The notes under the pieces are model-generated. The model had not been told where the DNA came from, did no database searches, and saw only the letters and a program-made list of their open reading frames with translations. From positions 30,655 to 94,654 of the forward strand of contig VXCM01002092.1 of NCBI GenBank assembly GCA_014773175.1: a DNA stretch of 64,000 nucleotides, read 5' to 3'. Source of the stretch: Lucifuga dentata (taxonomy: Eukaryota > Chordata > Actinopteri > Ophidiiformes > Bythitidae). Position numbers and translations under genes: made by a program. Positions within the stretch are counted from its first letter, which is position 1, and each line of letters opens with the position of its first letter. This document shows, in pieces, positions 29,703-40,200 of the stretch.

Positions 29703-29778
29703 AGGACCATACCAGTGGTTTTGCATGTGTGAACCTAACAAATACTACCTGGACACATATTACATTATGGTCCTTTAA
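29703..29778 (+). mobile_element. Minimal TTAA-family MITE, 76 bp
   Basis: Begins AGGACCATACCAGTGG and ends ATGGTCCTTTAA, so both termini of the family are present with only about 50 bp between them. It looks like an internally deleted derivative of the roughly 590-bp copy at 39056. Confidence 0.7.
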
Positions 29779-30461
29779 TAGAATGCATAGCAAATGACAC
29801 CTGATGTGGCTTCACTCTTATAGCAATTTCAGGTTTGAGCTCTCTTTTGCCAGTAAGTTTTTAAAGCTGCACCTCTATTTCATTCACAAATAGGATGCTT
29901 GGGCCCATTTTGCCCTGAGTTGAACCTACAGACAAACACTTCTTCTTCATTTCTGTGCAAATCCTGCCTGCTTTGCTTGGGATTAGCAAAGTCCAGTTTA
30001 TATTACTGTAGCCTTGTGTAAAGTAATGAAATGTTTTTAATCTGTGACACATATTTATGTAATGTCACGTATTTTAACAGGACTGTGGTAACAATTTTCA
30101 TTTCTATTAAACATGTTTAAAACATGAGCCTGTGTTTACCTGCACAGCTTGCCTCACTGCCACACAATGCCCTGTAACCTGAGGCATGGAGCCAACTGCA
30201 TCACTTAGATTAAACTGCTCCAATTCACAACTGTGCAGTTTTACCACAACGCTAACTCTTTATTGCTTTACAACAATAAGATCTGAAGCTAATCAAATTA
30301 TCCTCAGTTTCTTTCGTTTTTTCTTAAATCTGCAGAAGACTGCTCCCAATGCTAGTCCTATTTTAGTGCCATTTGACCTGAATATTAGAGTTTACCAGAG
30401 GATGTACCTGTGAGAATAGTCAAATTGTAATATAAGGAAAGGACAGGAATAAGGAGCTTAC

Positions 30462-30560
30462 ATTCAGTCCCAGGCAGGCAGGCTGAAGAGCTTAGAGACC
30501 AGAGCAGGACTGAGGCATCAGAAGGGCCAGTCCAAAGCAGAAAAGCAGCTTGTTGAGAAC
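30462..30560 (-). other. Candidate 5' noncoding exon of pls1
   Basis: On the minus strand a segment ends GGGACTGAAT followed by GTAAGCTCC, a near-ideal splice donor. It lies 2 kb upstream of the pls1 start codon, whose own exon is preceded by a pyrimidine-poor region consistent with an upstream noncoding exon. The upstream limit (transcription start) is a guess. RNA evidence is needed. Confidence 0.3.
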
Positions 30561-31610
30561 TGGTTTTAGGACCTTTTCTTTCCTACTCGCCTTTTCCCAC
30601 CCACTTCTTCATGCTTTTCATTTCTATTAACCCCTTTCCCTCTTGACTTACCCCTTTCTCTTGTTCGCGTCCCCACCTCGTCTCTTTTCTCACCCTCTGC
30701 CACTCCTCAGAAAAATACACAGACCCATAATGATCCTAAACCAAGACAAAGGTGGACTGCACAAGATGACTGCTACGTGGCTCGAACATACCACTTTCAT
30801 ACATGTTTACCACAAATTCATCTCCAATTTTTGTCTCTGAATCCACACAGCCCAAAGACTCCATCTTTCCATCTCCGTTCACTTCCTCCTTGGACACCTG
30901 ATCAGCCCGGTTTCACTCCATGGCCCTGATGTGCTCTCCGGTTACTCCGTTCTCAGGTAAGTGCTCCACCTCTAAGAATTGATATACCAGCCAGGGTTTT
31001 GGTTTGGACCCTGGATCAGGATTAGTTGTTGGTGTAAAAGTGCAACAGCCATAACAGCCACCCAAAGATTTTCTCATAAGCCTTCTACATTATTCACCAC
31101 TTCCTTAGAGTTGTGCAGCGCAAACAACACACTCAAACACACGCAAACATGTTTGCCCAAAAATAGGCCATCAATCAGCAATATGTTGTCCTGCCATTGC
31201 ATGGATGACAAAAAGAGGCTGTGTATTTAGCAGTATTTTGGTGTTTGACAGTTTGGTCAAGACAGAGCATATTGATGGAGAGTTTAGGAGTGTGTTATGG
31301 TGCACGAATGGTTTGAAAAGTTTGAGAGCTACAGTAGTGAGAACTGTCAAACCAGTAGATGGTGAATTATTAAATAAAATATAGATTTTCAGTGAAAATC
31401 ACTTTAAAGGCATCAGACTGGGTGAAGGTAGTAGGAAGTATCCATCTTAATCATTTTAATCTGCTTTATGTAAACTGCTGAGTGCCTTTTGCACCTTTTG
31501 CCTGGGATGTTGCAAATGTCTGTGTTCAATAATACCTCTGCCCCCATCACCTCCTGCAGCTGTGATGTGAAGATGTGGCCACCAAGGGGAGTGCTGGGCC
31601 AAGATTACAC

Positions 31611-31762
31611 CTGAGGCTGCTGAAGCTGAGGGGATCTTCCTGGTTCCCTGGATTTTTTAGAAAGTAGTCAAATGTGTAGTGAGGGTCATCCAGTTTCTGT
31701 GTTACTGCATCTGGCATATTATCATACACAACTGAAGCAGAGGACACATCATACATGAGCCT
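31611..31762 (-). other. Unassigned exon-like open stretch with splice signals
   Basis: On the minus strand an acceptor TTATTATTAG is followed by 152 nt open in one frame (about 50 codons, including VVYDNMPDAVTQKLDD and PHYTFDYFLKNPG) and a donor CTCAG|GTGTAA. The composition looks protein-like but I recognise no family and no partner exon nearby. It could be a stray exon of a decayed gene or chance. Confidence 0.25.
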
Positions 31763-31940
31763 CTAATAATAACTGAACGTAAGGGAACGTAAGGGTCTTA
31801 GAAGCAAAGTTTTAGTCAGTTTTCTTATTTGTGCATGTTTCTAATGCATTATAATTGTTATTTCTTGGTCTTGGTGCATTTTTTTTTCATTTTCCTTTAT
31901 TGTTATACTAGTAGCGTAGCGCTGTCATTAAAGCAATGTA

Positions 31941-31966
31941 GAGAGAGAGAGAGAGAGAGAGAGAGA
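31941..31966. repeat. (GA)n microsatellite at gyg1 promoter
   Basis: About 13 GA units lie just upstream of the gyg1 5' UTR region. GA tracts are common near promoters and may bind GAGA-type factors, but nothing here shows function. Confidence 0.85.
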
Positions 31967-31995
31967 GCACACAAGGGGGCGTGACTGCTGCTGCT

Positions 31996-32007
31996 GGTCA
32001 CATGACC
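31996..32007 (+). promoter_or_regulatory. GGTCACATGACC near-palindrome upstream of gyg1
   Basis: The motif contains an E-box/M-box core (TCACATGAC, the type bound by USF/MITF/TFE factors) and also two inverted GGTCA half-sites. It lies 130 bp before the gyg1 start codon. Function is inferred from motif and position only. Confidence 0.35.
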
Positions 32008-32136
32008 CGGAAAATGTGGGGCTTAATTCCTGTGTTGGACTGTTACCAGTTGTTCAGCCTCTGCCCTTCGCAGTGCAAACCATCCATCTGGCATCCCTCG
32101 ACCCCCAGACTCCGGGAGGACTCTCCTCAGCGCATC

Positions 32137-35100
32137 ATGTCAGGTAATACACCGGGGAGCCGCAGATGGCCAAAAACGCTACATTGACACCGGAATGGCG
32201 TCTCCGGACCGGACCGGGGCTGCACCAACTGTCCTGGTCCGCCAAGATATTGCGGATTTATTGAAGGTTTATTGGACATGGCGGCCGTAAAACGCGTTAT
32301 TCTTCAGATATTTAGAAAAAATATATGGAGTGTTTAACCCGTAAGTATTGATTTTTGTTTTTTGGGTTTTTTTTGAGGAGGTAATTGTGTATTTTAATTG
32401 ATGCCAGACAGTTACTACTGCGGATCGAACCAACTTAAAGATCGCGAGATTTAAAACATGATTTCCGGTTTACATTCAATGTAAAAGCGTAGAAACCATA
32501 AAAAAAAAAAAAAAAAAAAACCCAAAAAAAAAACACGTTTATTCGTTCTTTCATATAGCATATGAATAGCATAGTAGTGTAAAAGAACTATTGCTATAAT
32601 TAAGTAGGAATCTTTTGGAAAACAATTTGAAGCAAACAACTTGGTATCCTTTGGGAACTTGTGAAAAGCATTTGTCACTATATTTTTAATCATTTTGCAG
32701 GTGTGATTATCATAAGATAGACTAATTAATAACCATTAGTTGTATAAACGCCATATTTATTTCATGTGTTGGTCAAATTTTATCCCAGGCTGCAACAAAT
32801 GCAAAAGAAGTAATACAAGCATTTTTGATATTGATGTCTAACCAGACATTTAGACTGTGATGGTGCAGATTTAGGCTGCAAGCATCATTTACAGAGAAAT
32901 TATATTTAATCCGGTATGAAATAACTATATGGAACTTACATACAGTGTATTGCCCTTAAACATCAATCCAGTACTTTACTACTATAAATGTTGTCGCATT
33001 AGAGACATGCACCTTTTATTTTTAAGGAGGGCATTGTGTAACTTTCTGCGTCACTTCGTGTATGTTTCTTGACTGATGTAATGTTTCCTCAGTGCGGACG
33101 TGCGCCAGTGTGTGGCCTTGAAGTATTTTTTTTCTTCAAATACTAGAAAATACCAGTGGTGTCACACTACTTATGTAGTAAAGATTTTATAGCATTACCA
33201 ACATCAAAAACCACCCACATTAAAATCATGGGTCTTTCAAGTATTAGTACATATGCAGCTTAGATCTAGACAATTTAAATGCAATTTAATATATTTGCAA
33301 GTGCATTTATTCATGAATTCATATATTAAAATCTATATCCTCACCCCAGGATACATTACAGCAAGAACACTTGTATTTTGAAACATTTATCTGACACAGA
33401 GGTGTACTCAGTATGGGCCCATGTGGTCACAGGTATTGTGTAAGAAGAAAACATGGTGGCAGAAACACGACAGGCCTTACATACGTGATGCTGTTTGATA
33501 GTCATGTGAATCAGATCCTAGCAACCTTAACAACACTTCCTCTTCGATCAGGTTCCCACAGGCCTCATAATTAACATGCATTCAGCCTGATGAATACTAT
33601 CTGCTGGCTCTGTGCCTACTCCCCCCCCTNCTCCCCCCCTCCTCCCCTCCCCCATAGGGACTCATCAGACAAGCATTTGTACCAAACTTTACCCAGTAGG
33701 CCTGCAGCTCATCCCTGCCAACAGCTAACATTCTCATGTTCCCGGAAGGTTCCCATGTAGTTTATAAAAGTATTTGTTATGTAGAAAGAGTACCTTTAGA
33801 GTGTGCACACTATATATAAAGATGGCAGAAATATTTTTTACCCATTACCCTTTTTTTAAATTAATCTGTGTGATTTTTATCATCAGTTTACTTTCACAAT
33901 ATAAGCTGACGTAGAAAGCTAAAACAGCCATGAATCCATGGCATGTGAAGTATGTGTTCTTTAACAATAGCAAATAGAAATATATATTTACATAACTTGG
34001 GTTCATTTACTTATCTGCATCACAGCAGGATTTAATAGCTCAGCCAATACTTTACCACTCACACAGCAGCGATGACAGTCTAAACACGATTGCATGTGAG
34101 AGGGGGAAACACCAGGCATTCTATTCAAAAGTGCCAAGTCATAACAGTGATGCAGCTAATCACATGGCAGACAATTATGTGTGTGTCTCTGCGTGCAGAT
34201 CAAGCTTTTGTGACACTGGCTACAAATGACAACTATGCCAAGGGAGCGATGGTTCTCGGCCAATCGTTACGCAACCACAACACAACCAAGAAGCTTGTGA
34301 TACTTGTGGGGCTGCATGTTACAGAACCATGCAGGTAATCATTTTTCTGTTGTTTGGTTAAAACCTCTCTCTCTCTCGTGCAAACATCCACAAGATCAAC
34401 AGTAGATTCTGGATGTGCGCTAAAATATATCACGGTGTGTTGTAGAGATGCGTTGCACTCCATCTATGATGAAGTGTGTGTGGTGGACATCCTGGACTCG
34501 GGCGACACAGCTCATCTGGCCCTGATGAAGCGTCCGGACCTGGGAGTCACATTCACCAAACTGCACTGCTGGACTCTCACACACTACAACAAGTGTGTGT
34601 TCATGGACGCAGACACACTGGTGAGGAAACTCAGACAACAAGCAGAAATATGACACATGACAAGCTCCATTAATAAAACCCGATGAACCTGAGAAGTGTG
34701 TTTATCTTATTCAGGTGCTGTCAAACATAGATGAGCTCTTTGAGAGGGAGGAGTTATCCGCAGCACCTGATCCTGGTTGGCCAGATTGTTTCAACTCCGG
34801 TGTATTCATCTTCAGACCGTCCAACGAGACGCATGAGGAGTTGCTGACATTCTGCGCAGAAAATGGCAGCTTTGACGGTAAGACAAAATTTTTCCTCTTT
34901 TTTTCTGTTCTTTATTTTCATCTCTTTGACAAATTGAACAAAAATAGTATAAGATGAATTGTATGATCCTTATACTGCTAACACACATGGGCAGAGTTTG
35001 TTTATGTGTGTGTGACATCACTCACAGGTTCCGAAGAGACTTTTTGAAGCTTTGAGGTTTAATTTATTTCTCATTAGAAGCTTCTCAGTCACTTAAAGCC

Positions 35101-37327
35101 CGAATCAAACAAATTTGGGTGAAGCTGTAGATAACATTATCTCTCTCACACACACACAGCTTTATTAAAAGTCTTTTTTGGTGTTTATACCTGAAAAGAT
35201 TTTAAATGGGTCTGTGTTTTTTGCACCAAACTGTGCAAAGCTCTTAGCAGTCTCTCCTTCTGTTTGAAACTACAACTACAACTACAGTTGTAATTTTGTG
35301 TGTGTGCATGTGCATATCTGCAGGTGGAGACCAGGGGATTCTCAACAGTTTTTTTAACACCTGGGCAACAGAGGATATTTCCAAACACCTTCCCTTCATC
35401 TACAACCTCAGCAGTATTGCTCTTTACTCCTACCTGCCAGCTTTCAAACAGTGAGTATATATACACACACACACACACACACGAACCACATGATCATCCT
35501 GGGTTTCTGACACGTCCATGTTTAGCCTGGCTTATTGCCCTGATTCACTGTAGCTTACCCTGTCAGATTTAAACCCTCTTGTTGGTGTGTTCAAGTACGC
35601 TCCGATATCTGAGATTTATATTAGTTACAAGACAGAAACATTTTTTAATGCAAGCCCACATTTATCCTTTTCAAAAATGTCACAGCACTTCACTCGCTGT
35701 GCAATGTTGGAGAGTCCTTGAATGCACCAGTAAGCACTTTTCACAACAGCAGATAACATATCATAACATATCACGACAGCAGATAACAAGAAGAGTGACA
35801 TGAAATGTTCATTGCAAGGATTGCCAAACTCTAGTAAATTTCAATTTACGTTTCGTACAACAGGGAAATGAATGGGAAACAATGGCTGCCTGGAAGTTAG
35901 GGAATGACTCTAAAAACACAAGATACACAAGATCCACAAAGCAAACCTTTTTTCCCCCAACTTCTTAAAATCTCAGTGTGTTGCTGGCTGTATTTTCAAA
36001 GGTACGGCCAGGATGCCAAGGTGGTGCACTTCCTGGGCAAGGTGAAGCCATGGAACTACACCTATGATGCTCAGAAAAGGGAGGTCAAAGGTCACTCCCA
36101 GTCCCCTGACCTGTGCCAGCTGCACCCTGACTACCTGCTCATGTGGTGGGAGCTCTATATGAAATCAGTGCTGCCTTTACTACAAAAGGCCTACAGGGAC
36201 GCTCCATTCAACAGTGGCTTCATAGAGGAGACCGTGCATGTAAGTCCGGGGATTAGGTTGGGAAGCGAGCGTGTCTGTGAGAAAGAATGGTTGGAGGAAT
36301 GCTTCTAGGTGTGGTTGGGTTGGTTGTGTATGTGTGTAATTGTCTATTTGTTGTATCATGTTGTCTAATAATTCTGGCCAGACTTCATGTTGAAATCCTG
36401 AATTACTAGATAAACAACTGTAAACTCACCCTTTTGTGCTGCACAATTAAAACCAGCAAGGTGTGTAAATTACCAATAAAGCGACATGTACTGCCTCACA
36501 TTTCCCAGGAAAGCTTTCATGGTTATTCCTTGCTACCCAACTGCTCGCAAAACTCATGCTTGTTGCCACTGGTTTCATCATCAGAACACTGACAAAAACA
36601 CACACTTGCCAAACCTATATGAGCAGCTTCATTGTGCAGCTTCTCAGCCTTTCAGAGAAGCTGAAAGGCTTCCCTGCTGCTGTCAGGGTGAGAGCAAAGT
36701 TTAGCTAATGCACAACATGTGGCAGTAAACCAGCCAAACACACAGATTTGTGATTTTTGCCAGAAGCTTCTCACACCCTTTGTTAGATAATCACTGCTCA
36801 ACCTAAAGTTTTGATTATTTTAAGTTGTATGCTACATCAAACCTTAACTACTGTGTTAAAATGTGCTCTCTGCTCACTGCAGCCACTGCATTTTGGTATT
36901 GGAGTATTGTGTATACATCCACTGGTTTCTATTCTTTTGATGGGAAAATTTCTCAACTCTTATCTGCTGCAACAAGTGTGTTGTGAAATATTGGCTGTTG
37001 CACTTTGACTCTTCTGGTGAAATGCATGCATGAACTCTGCTGCAATGTTAAGACAAACAAATTCCTCTGAGAGGAAATTCCAGCTGAATGATCTGGTAAA
37101 ACAACTATTCCATATAAAGTCTTACTCTGCTTTTCATCCAGTCACTCTCTGTCATGCAGGATAAGCCTCACGAGGATGTGAAAGAGCAGCCGGCTCCTTC
37201 TGCTCCCCCTCCCCCAAAGCTTTCGTCTGAGGAGAGAAAGCAGCGCTGGGAAGCAGGCCAGATAGACTACATGGGTGACGACTCCTTTATCCACATCGAA
37301 CGCAAACTCAACTCCTTCTTAAAGTAG
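32137..37327 (+). CDS. gyg1: Glycogenin-1, complete, 7 coding exons
   Basis: Glycogenin-1 is a GT8 glycosyltransferase that primes glycogen by attaching glucose from UDP-glucose to its own tyrosine. Exons: 32137-32143, 34199-34334, 34446-34620, 34715-34877, 35324-35450, 36002-36239, 37160-37327. The total is 1014 nt, 337 aa plus stop. The first exon carries only ATGTCAG, as in the human gene layout. The DXD metal-binding motif FMDADT falls at residues 102-104 and the autoglucosylated tyrosine of LYSYLPAF at residue 195, both at the human positions. [20 protein letters not shown] and [14 protein letters not shown] are family signatures. The last exon ends in the glycogen-synthase-binding tail ([16 protein letters not shown] ... 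ERKLNSFLK). The linker is short, close to the short human isoform (333 aa). The gene converges on hltf, as GYG1 and HLTF do in human. Confidence 0.97.
33609..33652. other. C-rich low-complexity tract with a single N
   Basis: Runs of C with interspersed T around N 33630, in gyg1 intron 1. CTCCCCCCC-type sequence occurs on both sides of the N, so this join is probably another uncollapsed contig overlap, but low complexity prevents proof. Confidence 0.6.
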
Positions 37328-38494
37328 CGGCCAGCCGATGAAGAGGGAGTGGGACAGACAGAAAGAGCACCAGCTGAAAGTCACAGATGGCCTTTGTGGG
37401 TGGGCATTAACCACCGCTCGACCAATCAGAGCAGCTTGATGAGCAGGATGACTGAATGCCTCTGTGCAACTTCGAGCCTCACTCTTTGCATCCTATCGGA
37501 GCATGTGTGTGTGTGTGTGTGTGAATGAGAGAGCATGAGTGTGATAGTGTCCATGCTGTATTGCCATTCATTTCTCTGTGAGGTGTTATTTTCCATCTGA
37601 GGCAGATGGATTTGTCATATATATATTCATGATCTGGGGTCATCCTTGCCGTGGAAATCTTCAGTGACAACAGCGAGCCTGTCTGAAGATTTACCGACCA
37701 ACGGAAACTGAGAAAATGACGATAGGCTGAAAGAAATCAATGAGTTATCAGTTGTTTCCACAGTTTCTATTTTTAGTTCCTCTCCTGCAGTGTTTTTTTT
37801 TGTTTGTTTTTTTTTTTCCTGGTTCACTCCCCTCCTGCAGATCACAATCCGTTATTGTCGGTAATGACAGCAAACATCACTGTAATCAGCCAGCATTTAC
37901 CTCAACAAAGATACTTCCTGTCTGTACTGCTGATATGCTCACCAGCTTCCTGTGACTCCTCTGTAATGTCTGGTATTATCTTAGAAATATTGTGTTGCAT
38001 TTGCATGGTACTGAGTTACACTGTAGGTCAGGAATTCCGTATTTCAACACACATCGAGTACTGTCTTCTTTTGTAATGATAATCAGTCCTGTGTGGGTAA
38101 ACATGAACTGTCAACTGTATTCACGGCCTGCATGTAGATTTGTTTGCACTTGTCTGTGATACTCACAAAAGCGTATTTTCATGCGTTTCATCACTTCCTG
38201 TTTGTAGTGCTACAAGCTGCCTTCAAGCTGTTCAGTTTATAAAACTCACTTGCTGTAACTGCTGCTACTAGCACAACAAATATAACCTGGTTGAGTCTTT
38301 CATTTCCTGTTGCTAAAGCCTCATTGTGTTCCCTAACCCAATAATGATCCACAGCTCCTAAATAATAATAATATGCACCTTATTCCAATGAACTCCTAGA
38401 AGATTCTGGCAAGGTTGAGGATTAGGAATATGCCATATTATAATTGTGTCAGTGCATGAGTGTGTAAGTGGAATATGCTGTAGTGCTGTCAGTT

Positions 38495-38549
38495 AATAAA
38501 AGATGTATTTTGTTACAGAGCCATTAACCACTGCTGAAGCTCTAATAAA
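38495..38549 (+). terminator. Poly(A) signals of gyg1
   Basis: Two AATAAA hexamers (38495-38500 and 38544-38549), about 50 bp apart, end the transcribed-looking 3' flank of gyg1, giving a 3' UTR of about 1.2 kb. They are assigned by motif and position. Confidence 0.55.
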
Positions 38550-39055
38550 GAACTGGTGAAAATCACCTTTTAACCACTCATCCGGTCCTGGGCCTTATTT
38601 TCATTATAATCTACTTAAAAGTACACTATTATGTAGAACAGGTAAAAGTTTTTCATTCATGTGTATGAAATCTGTTTTTAAGTCAGAAGAGCAGTCTTTT
38701 TTTGATCAAAACATTTGGTTTAAAAAAATCAGAGCATTTATATCTTGAGTATTTTTTTAAAGAACTACTTTGAAGAATTTTTTCACTGACACTTAACAGT
38801 GACGGTGCTTCAACAGATGATGTTTGTCTCTAGTGCTCACCCTGCGATCCCACTGCATAGTGAAGCTTCAATATTTTTAAAATTAAATCCTAAATCGGAC
38901 AAACCAGTTCAAAGCATCAAAACTGAACAAAAACAAATGCTCGCCAAATTTGTGTTTCTTCAGAACTTGTTAGTATTGACAGAAAACTTAAAATTTGAAA
39001 CATTACTGACAGACCATAAAAGAAAATAAAACAATGACATCAATTCTATGAATCA

Positions 39056-39648
39056 TTAAAGGACCATACCAGCAATACCGGTACATGCTTGAGCCCAATG
39101 TACATGTTACTTTACTGACAACCAATGTCCAAAACATAAAATTGTATTTAGTTTTTCTGGTATTTTTTTCAAATGCCCTAATCTTTCAAAAACTAATAAT
39201 CAGCTGACACACCCACCTTAAAATTCAATGCTTTTCCTGCTAACACGAAGGCATGGTCATTTTAATTTCTTGGTAAAAGCCGTCTTCTACTGGGACTATA
39301 TTTCCTGGCAGAGACATACATCGTCTTCCATGCAACTCCATGTTGGACTGGTTAAATAAAGCAAACAAGCTTTCTATTGGTTTTTTTTTTTTTTTTTNAA
39401 AAAAAAAAAAAAAAAAATAGAAAGCTTGTTTGCTATGATGTATTACTTATCTCAAGTATGTTTCAAGACTCTTCAAGTTGATTATAATAGCAGTCTGGAA
39501 GGAAGGGGAAAAAAATAAATACATTTACCACTAAAGTAATATATTTTGGGAAATGGTTGTCAGTAATGTGTATGTGGATTATATTACTATATAATATATA
39601 TATATATGTTGGGCTCAAACATGCACGATCGCCGGTATGATCCTTTAA
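39056..39648 (+). mobile_element. TTAA-flanked inverted-repeat MITE, full-length copy
   Basis: The left terminus is TTAAAGGACCATACC and the right terminus GGTATGATCCTTTAA; they are inverted complements apart from a base. The flanking TTAA at both ends is a target-site duplication typical of piggyBac-type insertion. Inner parts of the termini also match in inverted orientation (CATGCTTGAGCCCAA against TTGGGCTCAAACATG). No coding capacity is seen. The centre contains a T17-N-A18 junction at 39398 that is probably an assembly fold-back. It serves as the reference for the other copies. Confidence 0.85.
39361..39433. other. Assembly join at a perfect hairpin, N 39398
   Basis: GCAAACAAGCTTTCTAT (39361-39377) and its exact reverse complement (39417-39433) flank a T-run, a single N and an A-run. 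The left arm does not match the corresponding part of the copy at 47406-48119, so the left arm is suspected to be a reversed duplicate of the right contig end. Confidence 0.65.
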
Positions 39649-40200
39649 GCTGCTTTCACATGATAAGCAGTGAGCTGTGTATTGGGAGATGAGCAGTGAC
39701 TCCCGACCTCGCAGCACCCACCTTGAGCAAAGTGCACCGCTTAAATTTTCCATGTTGCTGCTGCTTTCAAAGTTCAACCAAATTCTTGGCCTGTCCACTG
39801 CTGACCTTTCAAATGTGCAACAGCTGAGAGGTTAGTTGTATGTGATGCAAGCAGAAGCGACACAACAAAGGAGAAGCTCATAACCTACGTAGATTAATTT
39901 CCCGAATTGTACAACGCAATTTTCAAATCGTTACCATGATCTGGGAAGAAAGGCAATTGCCTTGTGTGATGTCAGCAGTCTCATAGGGCTACGAGGATTG
40001 TAAATTGGCAAAAAAAATTTACAGTTGTAGTGGATGTGACAACCCTGGGCGCGTTTTGATGATGTGTGTTGCAACATTGGCACTTTGTTACATGTGTTCA
40101 TCAAGGCGCAGTGCATCAGGGGTGTATAGATGGATTTCTGTAGCACAGCTATCATGTGAAAGCAGCCTTAATGGATTCAATTTGTCCACCTGCCTGAAGT

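Larger units (their letters stand above)
28493..31930. other. Intergenic / pls1 5' region, no assured gene
   Basis: The region holds a long (CA)n tract at 28519-28588, a 76-bp MITE at 29703-29778, a candidate pls1 5' noncoding exon near 30462 and an exon-like open stretch at 31611-31762 on the minus strand. Long open frames around 28865-29398 on the minus strand lack family similarity and splice context. It separates the divergent genes pls1 (minus) and gyg1 (plus). Confidence 0.5.
37328..40200. other. Convergent intergenic region: gyg1 3' UTR and hltf 3' flank
   Basis: It holds the gyg1 3' UTR (about 1.2 kb), with AATAAA hexamers at 38495-38500 and 38544-38549, and the MITE at 39056-39648. 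No clear minus-strand AATAAA is seen just past the hltf stop. No coding exon is supported. Confidence 0.6.
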
